From the IMG/VR virus record IMGVR_UViG_3300007508_000607, positions 1 through 64,000 of that record: a stretch of 64,000 bases of DNA; one strand, written 5' to 3'. This stretch comes from a virus. The notes below the pieces were generated by a model. The model saw only the letters and a list, made by a program, of their open reading frames with translations, was not told the DNA's origin and made no database searches. Position 1 is the stretch's first letter; every line of letters begins with the position of its first letter. The position numbers and the translations under genes are program-made. This document shows positions 1-10,070 of the stretch, one piece after another.

Positions 1-921
1 GATTCTGGTAATAGTTATAATAATACAAGTACGATTCGATTGAATAATGGACGAACTTCAATAATCTCTCAAATTGTAGATGGTACAGCTTATGGTGATA
101 CTGATATACAGTTTGCCACCCGTGTATCTGGTACAACAGCTACAAGAATGATTGTTGACCATTTCGGCAGAGTCGGCATCGGAACGACTAGTCCTTCTGA
201 AAAGCTACATATTGATGATTCTGGTGGTGGGATGATTAAACTTACAAGAACAACTGGTGGGGCTGCAGGAGAATTAGGGGCTATTCAATTTGGAAATGTA
301 GATGTTGATAGTTATCTTGCAAGTATTAGGGCTTTTCAAGATGGTGGCACTGATGGGGCAAGACTTACATTTTATACAGAAGAAAGTGGGGGTGTTTTAT
401 CTGAAAAAATGAGGATAGACCCTAATGGTAATGTAGGCATCGGGACAACATCGCCTTCGCAAAAACTCCACGTCAATGGAATAGGTCAATTTGACAGTGG
501 TATTAAACCTAACTCTTCATCTTCCACACTCGATGACTACGAAGAAGGGACTTGGACTCCAACTTTTGATGTTGGGACTGCAACTGCAAGCCTTGCGTAT
601 TATATAAAAATTGGGAATCTCGTTCATGTGAGCTTAAAAATTGCTTCAATTAGTGCGAGTGGTTCTACAAGCTACACAATAGGAGGATTGCCATACAATC
701 CAAGCGGTACTACATATAGAATTGCAGGAGGAAATGTCATGGTGAATAAGGTTACAAACCCATCTAAATCGCTTTCTTTAATCCCTTACATTAACGGGAA
801 TACTAATAAGATATATTTCTATTGGCAGAAAGGTGCTAATCTGAATTGGTCTGCATTGACAGCTTCTGAAATAGGAACTTCGGCAACGATGTATCTATCA
901 ATAACGTATGACACATTATAG
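1..921 (+). CDS. Tail fibre protein, C-terminal part (cut by window start)
   Basis: The frame is open from base 1, so the gene begins upstream; about 306 residues are visible. It carries two copies of the VGIGTTSPS...LH repeat, separated by about 85 residues, which is typical of phage tail fibre shafts. A beta-rich C-terminal domain follows, opening with a DDYEEGTWTP motif common at receptor-binding tips. The role in host-surface recognition is inferred from the repeat type. All Trp codons in the visible part are TGG. It stops with TAG and is followed after 11 bases by a small gene with a good ribosome binding site. Confidence 0.8.
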   Translation, partial: DSGNSYNNTSTIRLNNGRTSIISQIVDGTAYGDTDIQFATRVSGTTATRMIVDHFGRVGIGTTSPSEKLHIDDSGGGMIKLTRTTGGAAGELGAIQFGNVDVDSYLASIRAFQDGGTDGARLTFYTEESGGVLSEKMRIDPNGNVGIGTTSPSQKLHVNGIGQFDSGIKPNSSSSTLDDYEEGTWTPTFDVGTATASLAYYIKIGNLVHVSLKIASISASGSTSYTIGGLPYNPSGTTYRIAGGNVMVNKVTNPSKSLSLIPYINGNTNKIYFYWQKGANLNWSALTASEIGTSATMYLSITYDTL

Positions 922-932
922 GAGAGAAAATA

Positions 933-1232
933 ATGGCATTAAAAAAAGAAGTAACGAATGACAAATACGAGATTGTAACACCCTTCAAGCATATACAAGT
1001 GCGTGAAGCGACTGTTATAACTGAAGGAACTGCAAGTGCAGGGTACACAGAATTGTCTCGTTCATTCAAACGAAGAGTACTTACGCCCGATATGGATGTA
1101 TCAAGTGAAAGTGCTGAAATACAAGCATTAGCAAGTGCATTATGGACAGATGAAGTTAAGCAGGCTTGGACTGACCATGTAGCAAGTGTTAATACTGAAT
1201 TAGAACCCGAAGTAGTAACAGAAGGAGTATAA
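933..1232 (+). CDS. Conserved-looking small protein downstream of tail fibre, unknown function
   Basis: This 99-residue hydrophilic protein has no signal peptide and no membrane segment. A GGAGAG-type ribosome binding site precedes the ATG. It follows the tail fibre at a distance of 11 bases and is probably co-transcribed with it. Similar small proteins often follow fibre genes in phages, but I recognise no family. Trp codons are TGG only. A fibre-assembly or virion role would be a guess from position alone. Confidence 0.7.
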   Translation: MALKKEVTNDKYEIVTPFKHIQVREATVITEGTASAGYTELSRSFKRRVLTPDMDVSSESAEIQALASALWTDEVKQAWTDHVASVNTELEPEVVTEGV

Positions 1233-1233
1233 C

Positions 1234-1296
1234 GTGAAAAACGGAGCAGTTAAAATTAAAGCAAGGGATTTAGAGGACCCTTTAGGAGTGAAATAG
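1234..1296 (+). CDS. Possible 20-residue peptide gene
   Basis: A GTG start lies seven bases after a GAAGGAG ribosome binding site that sits inside the end of the preceding gene. The frame reads 20 residues, Lys-rich, and ends in TAG. It could be a real micro-gene, a decayed remnant, or the translated leader of the glycosyltransferase cluster. The ribosome binding site is the only positive evidence. Confidence 0.3.
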   Translation: MKNGAVKIKARDLEDPLGVK

Positions 1297-1335
1297 TTAG
1301 AGTCATTGTCTATAAAATAAACCAGAAAAATAAAC

Positions 1336-3000
1336 TTGAAGAAAACTTTATTGTTTGTGGCCCCACACCTGTCAACAGGGGGATCACCTGAGTGGCTGAG
1401 AAAAGTAATAAACACTCTAAAAAATAATTTTAATATATATGTAGTAGAGTTCTCTAATATTTCTCCTAAGTATGTTATTCAAAGAAATAAGATAATAGAA
1501 TTGGTAGGAGAAAAAAATTTTTATTCTTTGGGCAATACTGAAGCAGGCAGTAAAGGGTACTACGACAGTAAATATAAAATACTAGAAATAATTAATATAA
1601 TCAATCCGGACATTATTCACTTAAATGAGATGCCTGAATTATTTACTTACGGTGGTTTTCCTGAGTCTATTTTAGAAATACTATATAGAAAAAAAAGGCC
1701 GTATAAAATATACGAAACTAGTCACACATCAGCTGGCGAACCTGATAGTAAGAAAGTATTCCTCCCTGACGGGTTTATACACCCCAGTATTTTACATTTC
1801 AAACATTACAGAAATTTTGAAATTCCCCAGTATTTAGCTGAGTACCCCATAGAGAAAAGAGAAAAAAAAGACAGACATCTATCTTTAAAAAAACTTAACT
1901 TAGACCCTGAAAAAATACATGTTTTACAAGTGGGACTTTTTTCATCTTGAAAAAATCAAGCATATACTTTTAAGTTGGCTAAAGAGACAGAATCTTTAAA
2001 TATACAGTATCATTTTGTTGGTAATAAATGTTTTTTAGAGGAGAGTGGACTACCTGAGTATTTTTTAGATTTAAAAAACTGCAAGATTTGGGGAGAAAGA
2101 GGTGATGTCCATTCTTTCTATTCGGCTATGGATTATTTAGTTTTTCCTTCTACTTGGGAATTAAACCCTATTGTGTTAAAAGAAGCACTGTCCTGGGAAA
2201 TGAGTATACTATTAAATAATTTACCGTCTTACTATGGTTCGTATGATTGTAATAAAAAGGTACAGTTTTTAACTTTAGACCCGTCTAAAGATAAACACAT
2301 ACTTACAGAAAATTTCAAAGGAATGTTAAGTAAGTCATCTCCATTACTAATCCCTATATATAGTTTTGAATCATTTCCATTATATATGAAATCTTTATCA
2401 AAGTCATGCAGATCATCTCTCACAGTATCTAAACAGGATAAAATAATGTCATCTAAAAATCTTCAATTTTACCACGGGACTTTCGAATACATTACTATAG
2501 AATCTTTTATGAAAATGTGGACTAACCAAAAAATACATGAAGGATACCCGAGATGAGGTAGCTGGTCAATAGAATATTTAAAATATTTATTTAATGAAGG
2601 TGTTTTAGAGTGTTTTTATATGAAGAAAAAAGGAAAGGTTATATCGGTACATTTTTTATTTAAATGGGGGGACTATGTATACTGTAATTCACCATTATAC
2701 GATAAAAGTAAGTACGACTCAATATCTTTAGGTAAGTTAATGTGGTTTCAATTAATTAAGTACTCTATAGGCCAGAAATTTTGTAAGTATTTAGACTTAG
2801 ATGGAAATAACCGGGGCGATACTTTCAAAAATGTCATAAGTGCACAAGAGACCCCTGGAACTCCCGGAGATTTTGGGTATAAGTGGTTCTTTATTCCTGA
2901 AAAAATAAAGAAAATGGATAATGGGTATAAAAATTTATACAATATAGAAATAGTAACAGATAAGAATAGTAAGCAGATAGAATTTAAAACCAGTGGATAG
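1336..3000 (+). CDS. Glycosyltransferase fused to a GNAT-like domain (TGA read as Trp)
   Basis: Reading TGA as Trp at residues 205 and 407 joins three same-frame ORFs into a 554-residue protein. Residues 1-380 look like a GT4-type glycosyltransferase: an N-terminal VAPHLSTGGSPEW nucleotide-sugar fold opening, then a second Rossmann half with DYLVFPSTWE and NPIVLKEALS. Residues about 385-540 resemble a GNAT/FemAB-like acyltransferase, with a slG-like helix and a YLDLDG strand. The start is uncertain: a TTG at 1336 is the first usable codon after an in-frame TAA and has no clear ribosome binding site. It overlaps nothing and is 1 base from the next gene. The likely role is surface or virion glycan modification. 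Confidence 0.75.
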
Positions 3001-3001
3001 T

Positions 3002-5500
3002 ATGAGTAAAAAGTTGATGATAGTAGCACATCCAGACGATGAAAGTATATTTGGGTTCTCTGAGTTAATATCAGACAATAATTGGAAGGTTGTGTCAGTA
3101 TCTGACCACCTAAGACCAAATAATGAGTCTGGATTAGTGGAGTTTAAGAAAGCTATGTCGTTTTATAACATTATTGATTTCGAAATATGGGATTTTACAG
3201 CCAGTTTAATAAAGCACTTCCCTAGTAAAGAGTTGGACAAAAAAATAAAAATCCTAATCCAGTCGTCAGATTGAGGAAAAATAGTTACACACAATCCTAT
3301 AGGAGAATATGGACACATACAGCATAAGGACGTTTTTGATTCGGTACAAAAAGTAACATTTGATTTTTTTGTATTTTGTAAAGATCAGGTAAAATTAAAT
3401 AGTGAAAGATTAAAACTAAAAAATGAAGTTCTTAGTATTTATAGTGGAACACAAGACTCTTTTTTAAAAGCCGATTGTCCTTGATGGGTAAGTCCAGACA
3501 ACTCATCTAATTATATAGAATATGGGAATGTATCAAAATATTCTGAAGAAAAAAATACATCAGAATTTATTAATTGTTTAGAAAAAGAATATGGGAGTTG
3601 GGAACATAATTTGAGTCTTAAAAAGAGAAAAAGCTTAAAAGTAGATTTAAAGGGGTTTAGTAAATTAGATGATTTGTTTAATGGGGTTGAAATGGGCAGT
3701 AGTAGTAATTTAATTATAAAAGATTTTTTTCCATCATTTAGAGATAATGTAAATATTTCTTTTTTGGACGGACCTAAGGTTAGCATTTCAGGGAACTCAA
3801 ACTGCGAGTATAATATCAGGTTTATAGACTCCGACTCAGAAAAAATTATATTTAACTCTACTATAACTTCTGGGATGTGGTCACAAGCTAATCAAAAATT
3901 TTTTGTAAGATGATTAATTGAGGTTGAGGACACATCATCAAGAATAGTAGAATCCTTTAATTTCGATTGCTCAGGAAAAATAGTTTATATAAAGTTTTCC
4001 AGTAAAGCGATAGGGGACACTATCGCTTGAATACCTTATGTTGAAGAATTTAGATTACAGAATAAATGTAAAGTTATATGCTCGACCTTTCATAATGACT
4101 GGTTTAAAGATATTTATCCTAATGTGACGTTTGTTCCGCCTGGTTCGTCCCAAGATCAGGTGTATACATCTTTTAGTATTGGATGGTACTATGATAAAAC
4201 AATGAACCCAGGAGACGTCAGAACCATACCGCTGCAACGAACGGCTTCTGACATTTTAGGCTTAAGGTACAGAGAAATAAAGCCAAGTATAAAGGGGGTA
4301 AGCGATGACCGACCAATTAGTCAAAAATACGTCTGTATTTCAGTACAATCAACTGCACAAGCAAAATATTGAAATTGGCCAGGAGGTTGAGAGAAGATTG
4401 TAGAATACTTACATGATAAGGGGTACAAAGTGGTTGTCATAGACAAATCTTTTGATTTTGGAAACCAATTAGTTAGAAATGTAGCGCCAAAAAATGCTAT
4501 TGATAAAACTAACGGAAGCCTAGACATGGCCATGAATTACATAAAACATGCAGAACTTTTTATAGGGCTTGGGTCAGGACTAGCTTGAATGTCGTGAGCT
4601 ATAGGGACCCCTGTAATTTTAATATCATCTTTTTCAAAACCGTGGTGTGAGTTTTCATCTGGGTGTGAGAGACTATATAATGATAATGACATATCCGGAT
4701 ACTATAATAATTTAAATAATAAATTAGATCCTTCTGATTGAAATTGAAATCCTATAAAAGTCTGTAAAACAAAAGAGGATTGGTATGAAATGGAGACTAT
4801 TTCCCCGTTACAAGTAAAGATAGCTATTGATAAATATTTGGATTTTAATACAGAAGATATGTCTGATGAACAGTTAAAAGAAGTTGGAGGATATTTTAAA
4901 TATTTTGAGGTTAATGACAGCGACATTGTAGTTGACTTAGGTGCTTGTATTGGTTCTTTTGCTAAAGAAGCATTAAAACGGAATCCTAGTAAGTGTTATT
5001 GCGTTGAAGGGTCTAAAACAATGTTTGATATTTTAAAAAAAGAAATGTCCGTTTATAGCAATGTAAAACTTTTTTACAAGTTTATAGGTGATAATATACA
5101 AGATGAGAATTTATTCTTTACCAGTAATACTGAAGTAGAAGTTATGACATTTTATACCTTCGTAACTGAAAATAATATTAAAAAAATTGATTTTTTAAAA
5201 ATAGATGTAGAAGGGTCCGAGTTCGATATCATCAGAGATAGAGATAGCTTGAATTGGATATCCCGTAATGTACGTAAAATAGCTGGTGAGCTGCATTTAT
5301 TAGGCAGCGACAGGTCAACACAAATATATAGTTTTATTAAATCTATAGAATCGAGCGGATTCAACCTAGTTTTTAATAGTTTGGACGGGGCCGATATAAC
5401 TGAAAACATAGTTAGTAATAAGTACTTAAAGTCAGAGGCAACTAGCTCTTTTAATTATTATGATGAAGTGTTATTTTTTGCTTCAAGGGATGAGGTGTAA
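3002..5500 (+). CDS. Three-domain fusion: PIG-L deacetylase, TibC-like O-heptosyltransferase, FkbM methyltransferase
   Basis: Ten in-frame TGA codons (residues 91, 161, 304, 343, 457, 463, 529, 532, 580, 582) read as Trp give one 832-residue protein. Residues 1-170 are an LmbE/PIG-L N-deacetylase, with AHPDDE at 9-14 and THNPIGEYGH after W91. Residues 250-590 match autotransporter O-heptosyltransferases of the TibC type: DTIAWIPYVEEF, LQRTASDILGL, STAQAKYWNWPGGW, GLGSGLAWMSWAIGTPV, then Cys residues and a DWNW segment. Residues 597-832 are an FkbM methyltransferase, with VVDLGACIGSF and FLKIDVEGSEFDI. Several TGAs sit at family-conserved Trp positions. Separate genes normally supply these three activities. 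It probably builds and caps a sugar on a protein or surface glycan. Confidence 0.85.
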
Positions 5501-5503
5501 ATT

Positions 5504-5893
5504 ATGCAAATTGAAGTATCAAATGGAGAGATTGTAGATAAAATAACGATTTTAAAAATAAAATTAAGAAATATTAAAAGTAAAGATAAGCTGGTAAACA
5601 TAAAAAAAGAACTGTTTGAGTTACTCCCTAATTTACGAAAAATAGGGTTAAAACAAAAAAGTTCTTTATTTAAAAAGTTAGAAAGTATCAACTTGACTTT
5701 ATGAGAAATTGAGGATAAATTAAGAGAGAAGGAGTTACGAGAAGAGTTTGACAGTGACTTCGTAAAATTAGCTAGAAAAGTATACTATACTAATGATGAG
5801 AGGTCAGAAATTAAAAGAAAAATAAACATAGAGACTGGATCTTCCTTTATAGAAGAAAAAGGTTACGCTGATTATAAGAAGCAGGAGATTTAG
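5504..5893 (+). CDS. DUF6165-like protein (one TGA as Trp)
   Basis: This 129-residue protein opens with IEVSNGEIVDKITILKIK, the hallmark of DUF6165, a small helical family usually found beside sugar-biosynthesis or glycosyltransferase genes. One TGA at residue 67 is read as Trp; without it only 66 residues remain. It starts 3 bases after the fusion gene above and ends in TAG 2 bases before the next gene, so it belongs to the same transcript. Its function is unknown. The neighbourhood suggests a helper of glycan assembly. Confidence 0.75.
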
Positions 5894-5895
5894 AC

Positions 5896-6390
5896 ATGCC
5901 AACAAGATCTGAGATGATAACAAATTACATATCGTTCGATGACCAATTATTTGTAGATAGGTTAAGAAAGTGGTTGAATGATACAGTAGAACTGAATGTA
6001 CTAGAAGAGGTACAAGAGTCCTCAGATGAGGAACTACATCACGCTCTACAAGATACGTTGGATGAAATAAATTACGAATTTTCTCCATCCTCAAATTATA
6101 AAACCTTTGGACAAGTTCCTAGCTGGAATCTTCTAAAGCTAGGAGCTACCCTGCAGGTTTTAACAAGTAAAGGAATCATGTCTTCCCGCAACACCATCAC
6201 ATATAGGGACGGAGGAGGAGTAACTGTACAAGACATGGATAAGTATGGAAGATACATTAATTACTTCAATATTCTTATCACAAAGTATTCTAGAGGCGTA
6301 ATGAATATGAAAAGAAGTGCTAATATAGACGCAGCCTATGGAGGAGTAGGGTCTGAGTACGGCACAGACTACTGGGAAACTATAAAATAG
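5896..6390 (+). CDS. Probable virion connector protein, unknown
   Basis: This 164-residue soluble protein has a helical acidic N-terminal half and a Gly/Tyr-rich C-terminus. It is tightly packed between the glycan cluster and the neck/tail genes. Trp codons are TGG only. I recognise no named family. Position upstream of further connector-type proteins, the sheath and the tube suggests a head-completion or neck protein, but this is inference. Confidence 0.6.
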   Translation: MPTRSEMITNYISFDDQLFVDRLRKWLNDTVELNVLEEVQESSDEELHHALQDTLDEINYEFSPSSNYKTFGQVPSWNLLKLGATLQVLTSKGIMSSRNTITYRDGGGVTVQDMDKYGRYINYFNILITKYSRGVMNMKRSANIDAAYGGVGSEYGTDYWETIK

Positions 6391-6391
6391 A

Positions 6392-7177
6392 ATGCTAACA
6401 TTAAAATCATTGGATGTCAATTCTTTTGATATAAATAGTTTCACACTTACTTGAGAATTTGATCCCACATTTGAACTTATATCTGATTATAATATTGATG
6501 TATATAGATCAGAGTCCCCCAATCTAGGAGAAATAACAGACTACGATCACGTAGCGTCAGGCATTGCAGCAACCAACTACTCTTACACAGACATAGGCGT
6601 ATCTGGGCTTTACGACCCACACCGTAGTTGGTACTATAAAATAAAACTTACAGACACAGATACAGCTGAGACAAATGTAGTACCATATATGCCCGCATAT
6701 GTAAAAGACATAAGTATTGATAAAGTAACAAAACATGTATTAAGAAGAAAGTCTTTAGCTCTAAGGAAGTATTCGGGACGTACATTAAAAGTTTTAAAAA
6801 AGAGGTCCTGAGGAACCAGGTGTACAGAATGTTGGGACGACACCCTTATGAGGGTGACTGATGACTGTAACACATGTTATGGAACTGGGTGGCTAGAAGG
6901 GTACTTTACACCAATAGAAATAAAAGGAATGTTAAGCCCGTCTCCTAAAATAAACCAGATTACTATGTTTGGGGAATGGATGCCAAGTGACACTTTACTT
7001 ACTATGTTAAATTTTCCCCCACTGAAGCCTAGAGACATTATAGTAGATGATGTAAATAAACGATGGATCGTAAAAAATATAAGAACTATTGAGAAGGATG
7101 GTTTTATAATTGAACAGAGTGCCCAACTAAACTTAATTTCTCAAGATGACCTTATTTATACTATACCAGTCGTTTAA
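6392..7177 (+). CDS. Neck/connector-type virion protein with a four-Cys zinc-ribbon-like motif (two TGAs as Trp)
   Basis: TGA at residues 21 and 140 read as Trp gives 261 residues from the ATG two bases after the previous stop. Residues 1-110 look like a fibronectin-III-type beta domain. Residues about 143-160 hold CTECW and CNTCYGTGW, a Cx2C-x(n)-Cx2C metal-binding motif. The C-terminal 90 residues are beta-rich. Under the standard code only the last 109 residues would be called, with the start inside the zinc motif. Genes with such a zinc motif occur in myovirus neck regions; the exact role is unknown. Confidence 0.7.
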
Positions 7178-7185
7178 AATAAAAC

Positions 7186-7214
7186 TTGACAATTTTTTGC
7201 ATCTTGGGTACATT
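7186..7214 (+). promoter_or_regulatory. Sigma-70-type promoter, TTGACA - 17 bp - TACATT
   Basis: A perfect -35 hexamer at 7186-7191 is followed by a 17-base spacer and TACATT (4 of 6 consensus) at 7209-7214. The predicted start of transcription falls at or next to the ATG at 7220, so the message would be almost leaderless. It could drive the 65-residue gene and the sheath region. Sequence match only. Confidence 0.45.
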
Positions 7215-7219
7215 TAACT

Positions 7220-7417
7220 ATGAAGTTCATTATAGACGATCTAGATATGAAAGATGAAGGGGAGACTATCTTAAAAGAAGCAGAAATGGAAGTGGTCTCT
7301 GAAGCGGAAGGAGGCATGAAAGATAGTATCGAGTCTACTACTAATATACAAGTAACTCATAACCACATACCAACAGATTTAAAAACTTACCTATTTAAAG
7401 AAATAGAGGGTTTATAA
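7220..7417 (+). CDS. Small acidic protein, unknown
   Basis: This 65-residue, Glu-rich protein has no recognisable domain. The ATG lies just 5 bases after a promoter-like -10 box and has no Shine-Dalgarno site, so either the message is leaderless or the true start is the Met at codon 10. It ends in TAATG, overlapping the next start. Its place between connector and tail genes suggests a minor virion or assembly protein. Confidence 0.55.
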   Translation: MKFIIDDLDMKDEGETILKEAEMEVVSEAEGGMKDSIESTTNIQVTHNHIPTDLKTYLFKEIEGL

Positions 7418-8319
7418 TGGCAGTTAGCACAGGAAACTTAAGTTTAGATGTAAAATATCTATTTATTACTTTTTTACAAGAGCTATTCTCCGAGGATTCA
7501 AAGTTTACTTGGAATTCTAATGTAAGAAACACTAAGTTAATAATATCTGATAAAAATGCTATAGATCTTGGAGTAGTTGAAAAAAAACCGGCCTTAATAA
7601 TTTCAAGAGGTGCAATGGCTTGGACCTTTACAAGTTTTTCTAGATCAGGCGCTAATCCAGAATTTTTGTATAAAGACGGAAAAGAGACGTTGGCCGGGCC
7701 ATTAGGGTCTGCTGACTCAATAAAAAATTCCTCAGTCACTGACTTATTGAGAGCATCAGTTACAATAACGTGTGTAGCAAAACACGGGGTATTGGCAGAA
7801 GAACTTGCAAACTTAGTATTTACGGCTTTAACCGCTAATAAGACAGACTTAAGAGCGAACGGTATTCATAAGATTCAAGCCCTATCTTTTGGGGAAGAAC
7901 AAATTTTAAAGTCTAGTTCTGGTATTGATTTGTCAGCAGTGGCAGTACAAATGCAGTACTTGACGCAAAAGGAAATAAGAAGAGGAGAAAAACAGTACAA
8001 CATACAGATATGGAAAGATGGTGTAGAGCAGTATGAAGGAATAGACTATAGAGTCGAGTTACCTTATGCCACGGATGTCATCTTTGAAGTGGACCCTGGA
8101 AGTGACTCAGTAGTTACCGGATCATACCTAGACGCTATATCAGGAGATTCTCACAACAAAGTTACTTTTGTAAGGGTTTCTTCGGCACACTACTCTGTTC
8201 CAATAAACAGTGTGTATGGGTATTATAGAGTTGTAGAAGGAATGCTTATCGATATACCAGAAGAAAACGATGTCCTTGTGACGTCGGGCGGGCAATTTGT
8301 GCTCGTAGGAGAATCATAA
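7417..8319 (+). CDS. Virion protein upstream of tail sheath, unknown
   Basis: The protein has 300 residues; residues 1-190 are mixed alpha/beta and residues 195-300 are beta-rich. Its start overlaps the preceding stop (TAATG), implying translational coupling. Trp codons are TGG only. Position directly before sheath and tube matches where myoviruses keep a tail-terminator or neck protein, but I see no motif that proves it. Confidence 0.65.
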   Translation: MAVSTGNLSLDVKYLFITFLQELFSEDSKFTWNSNVRNTKLIISDKNAIDLGVVEKKPALIISRGAMAWTFTSFSRSGANPEFLYKDGKETLAGPLGSADSIKNSSVTDLLRASVTITCVAKHGVLAEELANLVFTALTANKTDLRANGIHKIQALSFGEEQILKSSSGIDLSAVAVQMQYLTQKEIRRGEKQYNIQIWKDGVEQYEGIDYRVELPYATDVIFEVDPGSDSVVTGSYLDAISGDSHNKVTFVRVSSAHYSVPINSVYGYYRVVEGMLIDIPEENDVLVTSGGQFVLVGES

Positions 8320-8339
8320 ATACAAGGCTAGAATGTATC

Positions 8340-8395
8340 AAATTGCAGCAAAAGACGTTGCAATTTACATCTGAGCTTATCTAGCTAGAGCTCAG
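8340..8395 (+). promoter_or_regulatory. Two hairpins in the tail sheath leader
   Basis: The 118-base gap before the sheath gene holds two inverted repeats: an 8-bp stem at 8340-8347 with 8359-8366, and a 7-bp stem at 8371-8377 with 8389-8395. Neither is followed by a T-run, so they are unlikely to be terminators. They may be a processing site or a stabilising 5' structure for an abundantly translated message. An AT-rich stretch with a TATAAT at 8396-8401 follows, but no good -35 is in place. Confidence 0.4.
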
Positions 8396-8437
8396 TATAA
8401 TAACAATATTATAATATTATAATTGGAGGAAAAAATA

Positions 8438-10060
8438 ATGGCGTATGTCAAACCTGGAGTTGAAATAACTCAAGTACAAAACACGGCTACACCGGTTTTA
8501 ATTGCTCCCGACTTAGAAGCAGTAGTTGTTGGTAAAGGGTACTATTGGCAGGACCCTACTCTTGATTCATCAGAGTACTCTGTCAGTTATTCTGGAGCCA
8601 GCATGACTATTAACTTAAGTGACATAAACTCAGACTTTAACTCATTAGTTTCTGTAAATGACGAAGATCTCATTGTTGTTGACCTTTATGGTTCTGCAAC
8701 AGTAGGGCAAGGAACAGAAGTGAAGCATCTTGTAAAAGATACTGATTGGAGTTATTCTAACGGTGATGTTACTCTTGTTTCTGGTATTACCACGCCAGGC
8801 TCAGGAAGTGCTTATGAACTTGCTTCTGTAAAGATTGGCTTTAGGGCCGATAATAGCGAAGCTATGGGATTTAAGAAAAGTTTAGCAAGTCCGGACGATA
8901 TTAAAGACGTGTTTGGTGGGGAAATAGTAAGTTGGAACCCACTAGCATATGGTGCGAAGTTAGCACAGGACAATGCATCTGCATCTGTTAATACTTATTG
9001 TATAAGCGGCGTATCAAGTATTTCCACAGAAATGTCCAGTGCAAGATCAGCACTAGCTTTAGAAGAGGTTTATGCTATAGGTGTTTTAGATAGTAAAGCA
9101 GGATCAAGTGGTTGGAAGTCTCATGTAGAGGACTATTCAGACGCAGTAAATAAAAAAGAGAGAATTGTATTCTTGACGGATGACGTAGTATATGGTGACT
9201 ATGAGGGGAACAGTACTAGTGAAAAAACCACTATTGCTGAAACTTTAAGAACTAATAATGCAACATTCCAATCAAAAAGAATGTTTATGGTTCATCCTGA
9301 TGTAGCATATACGGACAGTGGATCACGACACATATCTACAGCACACCCTGACTGGATTGACGCAAGTTTTAAAGAGCACACTGGATTTGATATGTCTAGC
9401 CGAGGTGCTTATGCGTTATTCGCAAAGCCGGAGTCTGTTGGCAATAAAAATTATAAAGTAGGAGATAAAATCACTAGCTCTGTACATGCTGAATTAGTTT
9501 CAGCAGGGTATCATAGTGTATTTGTTTTTTCTCCTATCCCTGGTTTTTATTTTAATGCAGCAAATGCTGGGTTATGTGTAGGAGTTGCTCCAGAAGCACC
9601 CTTATCTAATGTTCCTATCTCAGGAATTTCTAGGACTTACGGATCTCAGGATTACTTTACAGAGGCTCAAATGAACACCATGGCTGAAGGCGGTACTTAT
9701 ATTATGACTCAACTTTCTAGCTCGGCTCCCATTGTATCTAGGCATCAAACTAGTACCGATGTGACGAGTGTAGCTAAAAGAGAGTTAAGTATTACCAAAG
9801 CTTTAGACTATACTGCCAAATTTTTAAGGAAGGGGTTAAATCCTTATATTGGTAGACACGTAGTAACACCTGCATTTTTAAAAATGTTAGAAAGTGTTCT
9901 TATTAGTCAAGGGCTATTCTTAGTACGAGCGGGAGTATTAAACGACTTGCAAGTTGCAAGTGTAAAACAGGATGATGCTAATCCAGATACTATTCAAGTA
10001 GAACTTAGTCTCTTGGTTAAGTATCCTGTTAACTACATTAAAATAAAAATGGTATTTTAG
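8438..10060 (+). CDS. Tail sheath protein
   Basis: This 540-residue contractile sheath subunit opens with MAYVKPGVEITQ, the typical N-terminal arm. Its C-terminus, about residues 450-540, carries the conserved sheath fold: FLRKGLNPYIGRHV, an ISQGLFLVRAG helix, and a final strand ending YPVNYIKIKMVF. The ATG at 8438 is chosen over the upstream in-frame GTG or ATG codons because GGAGG lies 8 bases before it. All Trp codons are TGG. Its presence identifies a myovirus-type contractile tail. The tail tube gene follows after 10 bases. Confidence 0.9.
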   Translation: MAYVKPGVEITQVQNTATPVLIAPDLEAVVVGKGYYWQDPTLDSSEYSVSYSGASMTINLSDINSDFNSLVSVNDEDLIVVDLYGSATVGQGTEVKHLVKDTDWSYSNGDVTLVSGITTPGSGSAYELASVKIGFRADNSEAMGFKKSLASPDDIKDVFGGEIVSWNPLAYGAKLAQDNASASVNTYCISGVSSISTEMSSARSALALEEVYAIGVLDSKAGSSGWKSHVEDYSDAVNKKERIVFLTDDVVYGDYEGNSTSEKTTIAETLRTNNATFQSKRMFMVHPDVAYTDSGSRHISTAHPDWIDASFKEHTGFDMSSRGAYALFAKPESVGNKNYKVGDKITSSVHAELVSAGYHSVFVFSPIPGFYFNAANAGLCVGVAPEAPLSNVPISGISRTYGSQDYFTEAQMNTMAEGGTYIMTQLSSSAPIVSRHQTSTDVTSVAKRELSITKALDYTAKFLRKGLNPYIGRHVVTPAFLKMLESVLISQGLFLVRAGVLNDLQVASVKQDDANPDTIQVELSLLVKYPVNYIKIKMVF

Positions 10061-10070
10061 GAGGTAGAAA

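Noticed and set aside
836-1069. Minus-strand ORF over the tail fibre end (and dozens of similar overlapping ORFs)
   Set aside because: Antisense shadow of real genes: no ribosome binding site, no domain, low-complexity composition.
4370-4747. TGA as Gly (code 25) or selenocysteine
   Set aside because: Aligned positions are Trp (TDWG, KYWN, KWGG), not Gly or Cys, and up to ten TGAs per gene without hairpins excludes selenocysteine.
8320-8437. A small gene or sigma-70 promoter in the sheath leader
   Set aside because: No open frame with a ribosome binding site is present and no -35 is placed properly before the TATAAT.
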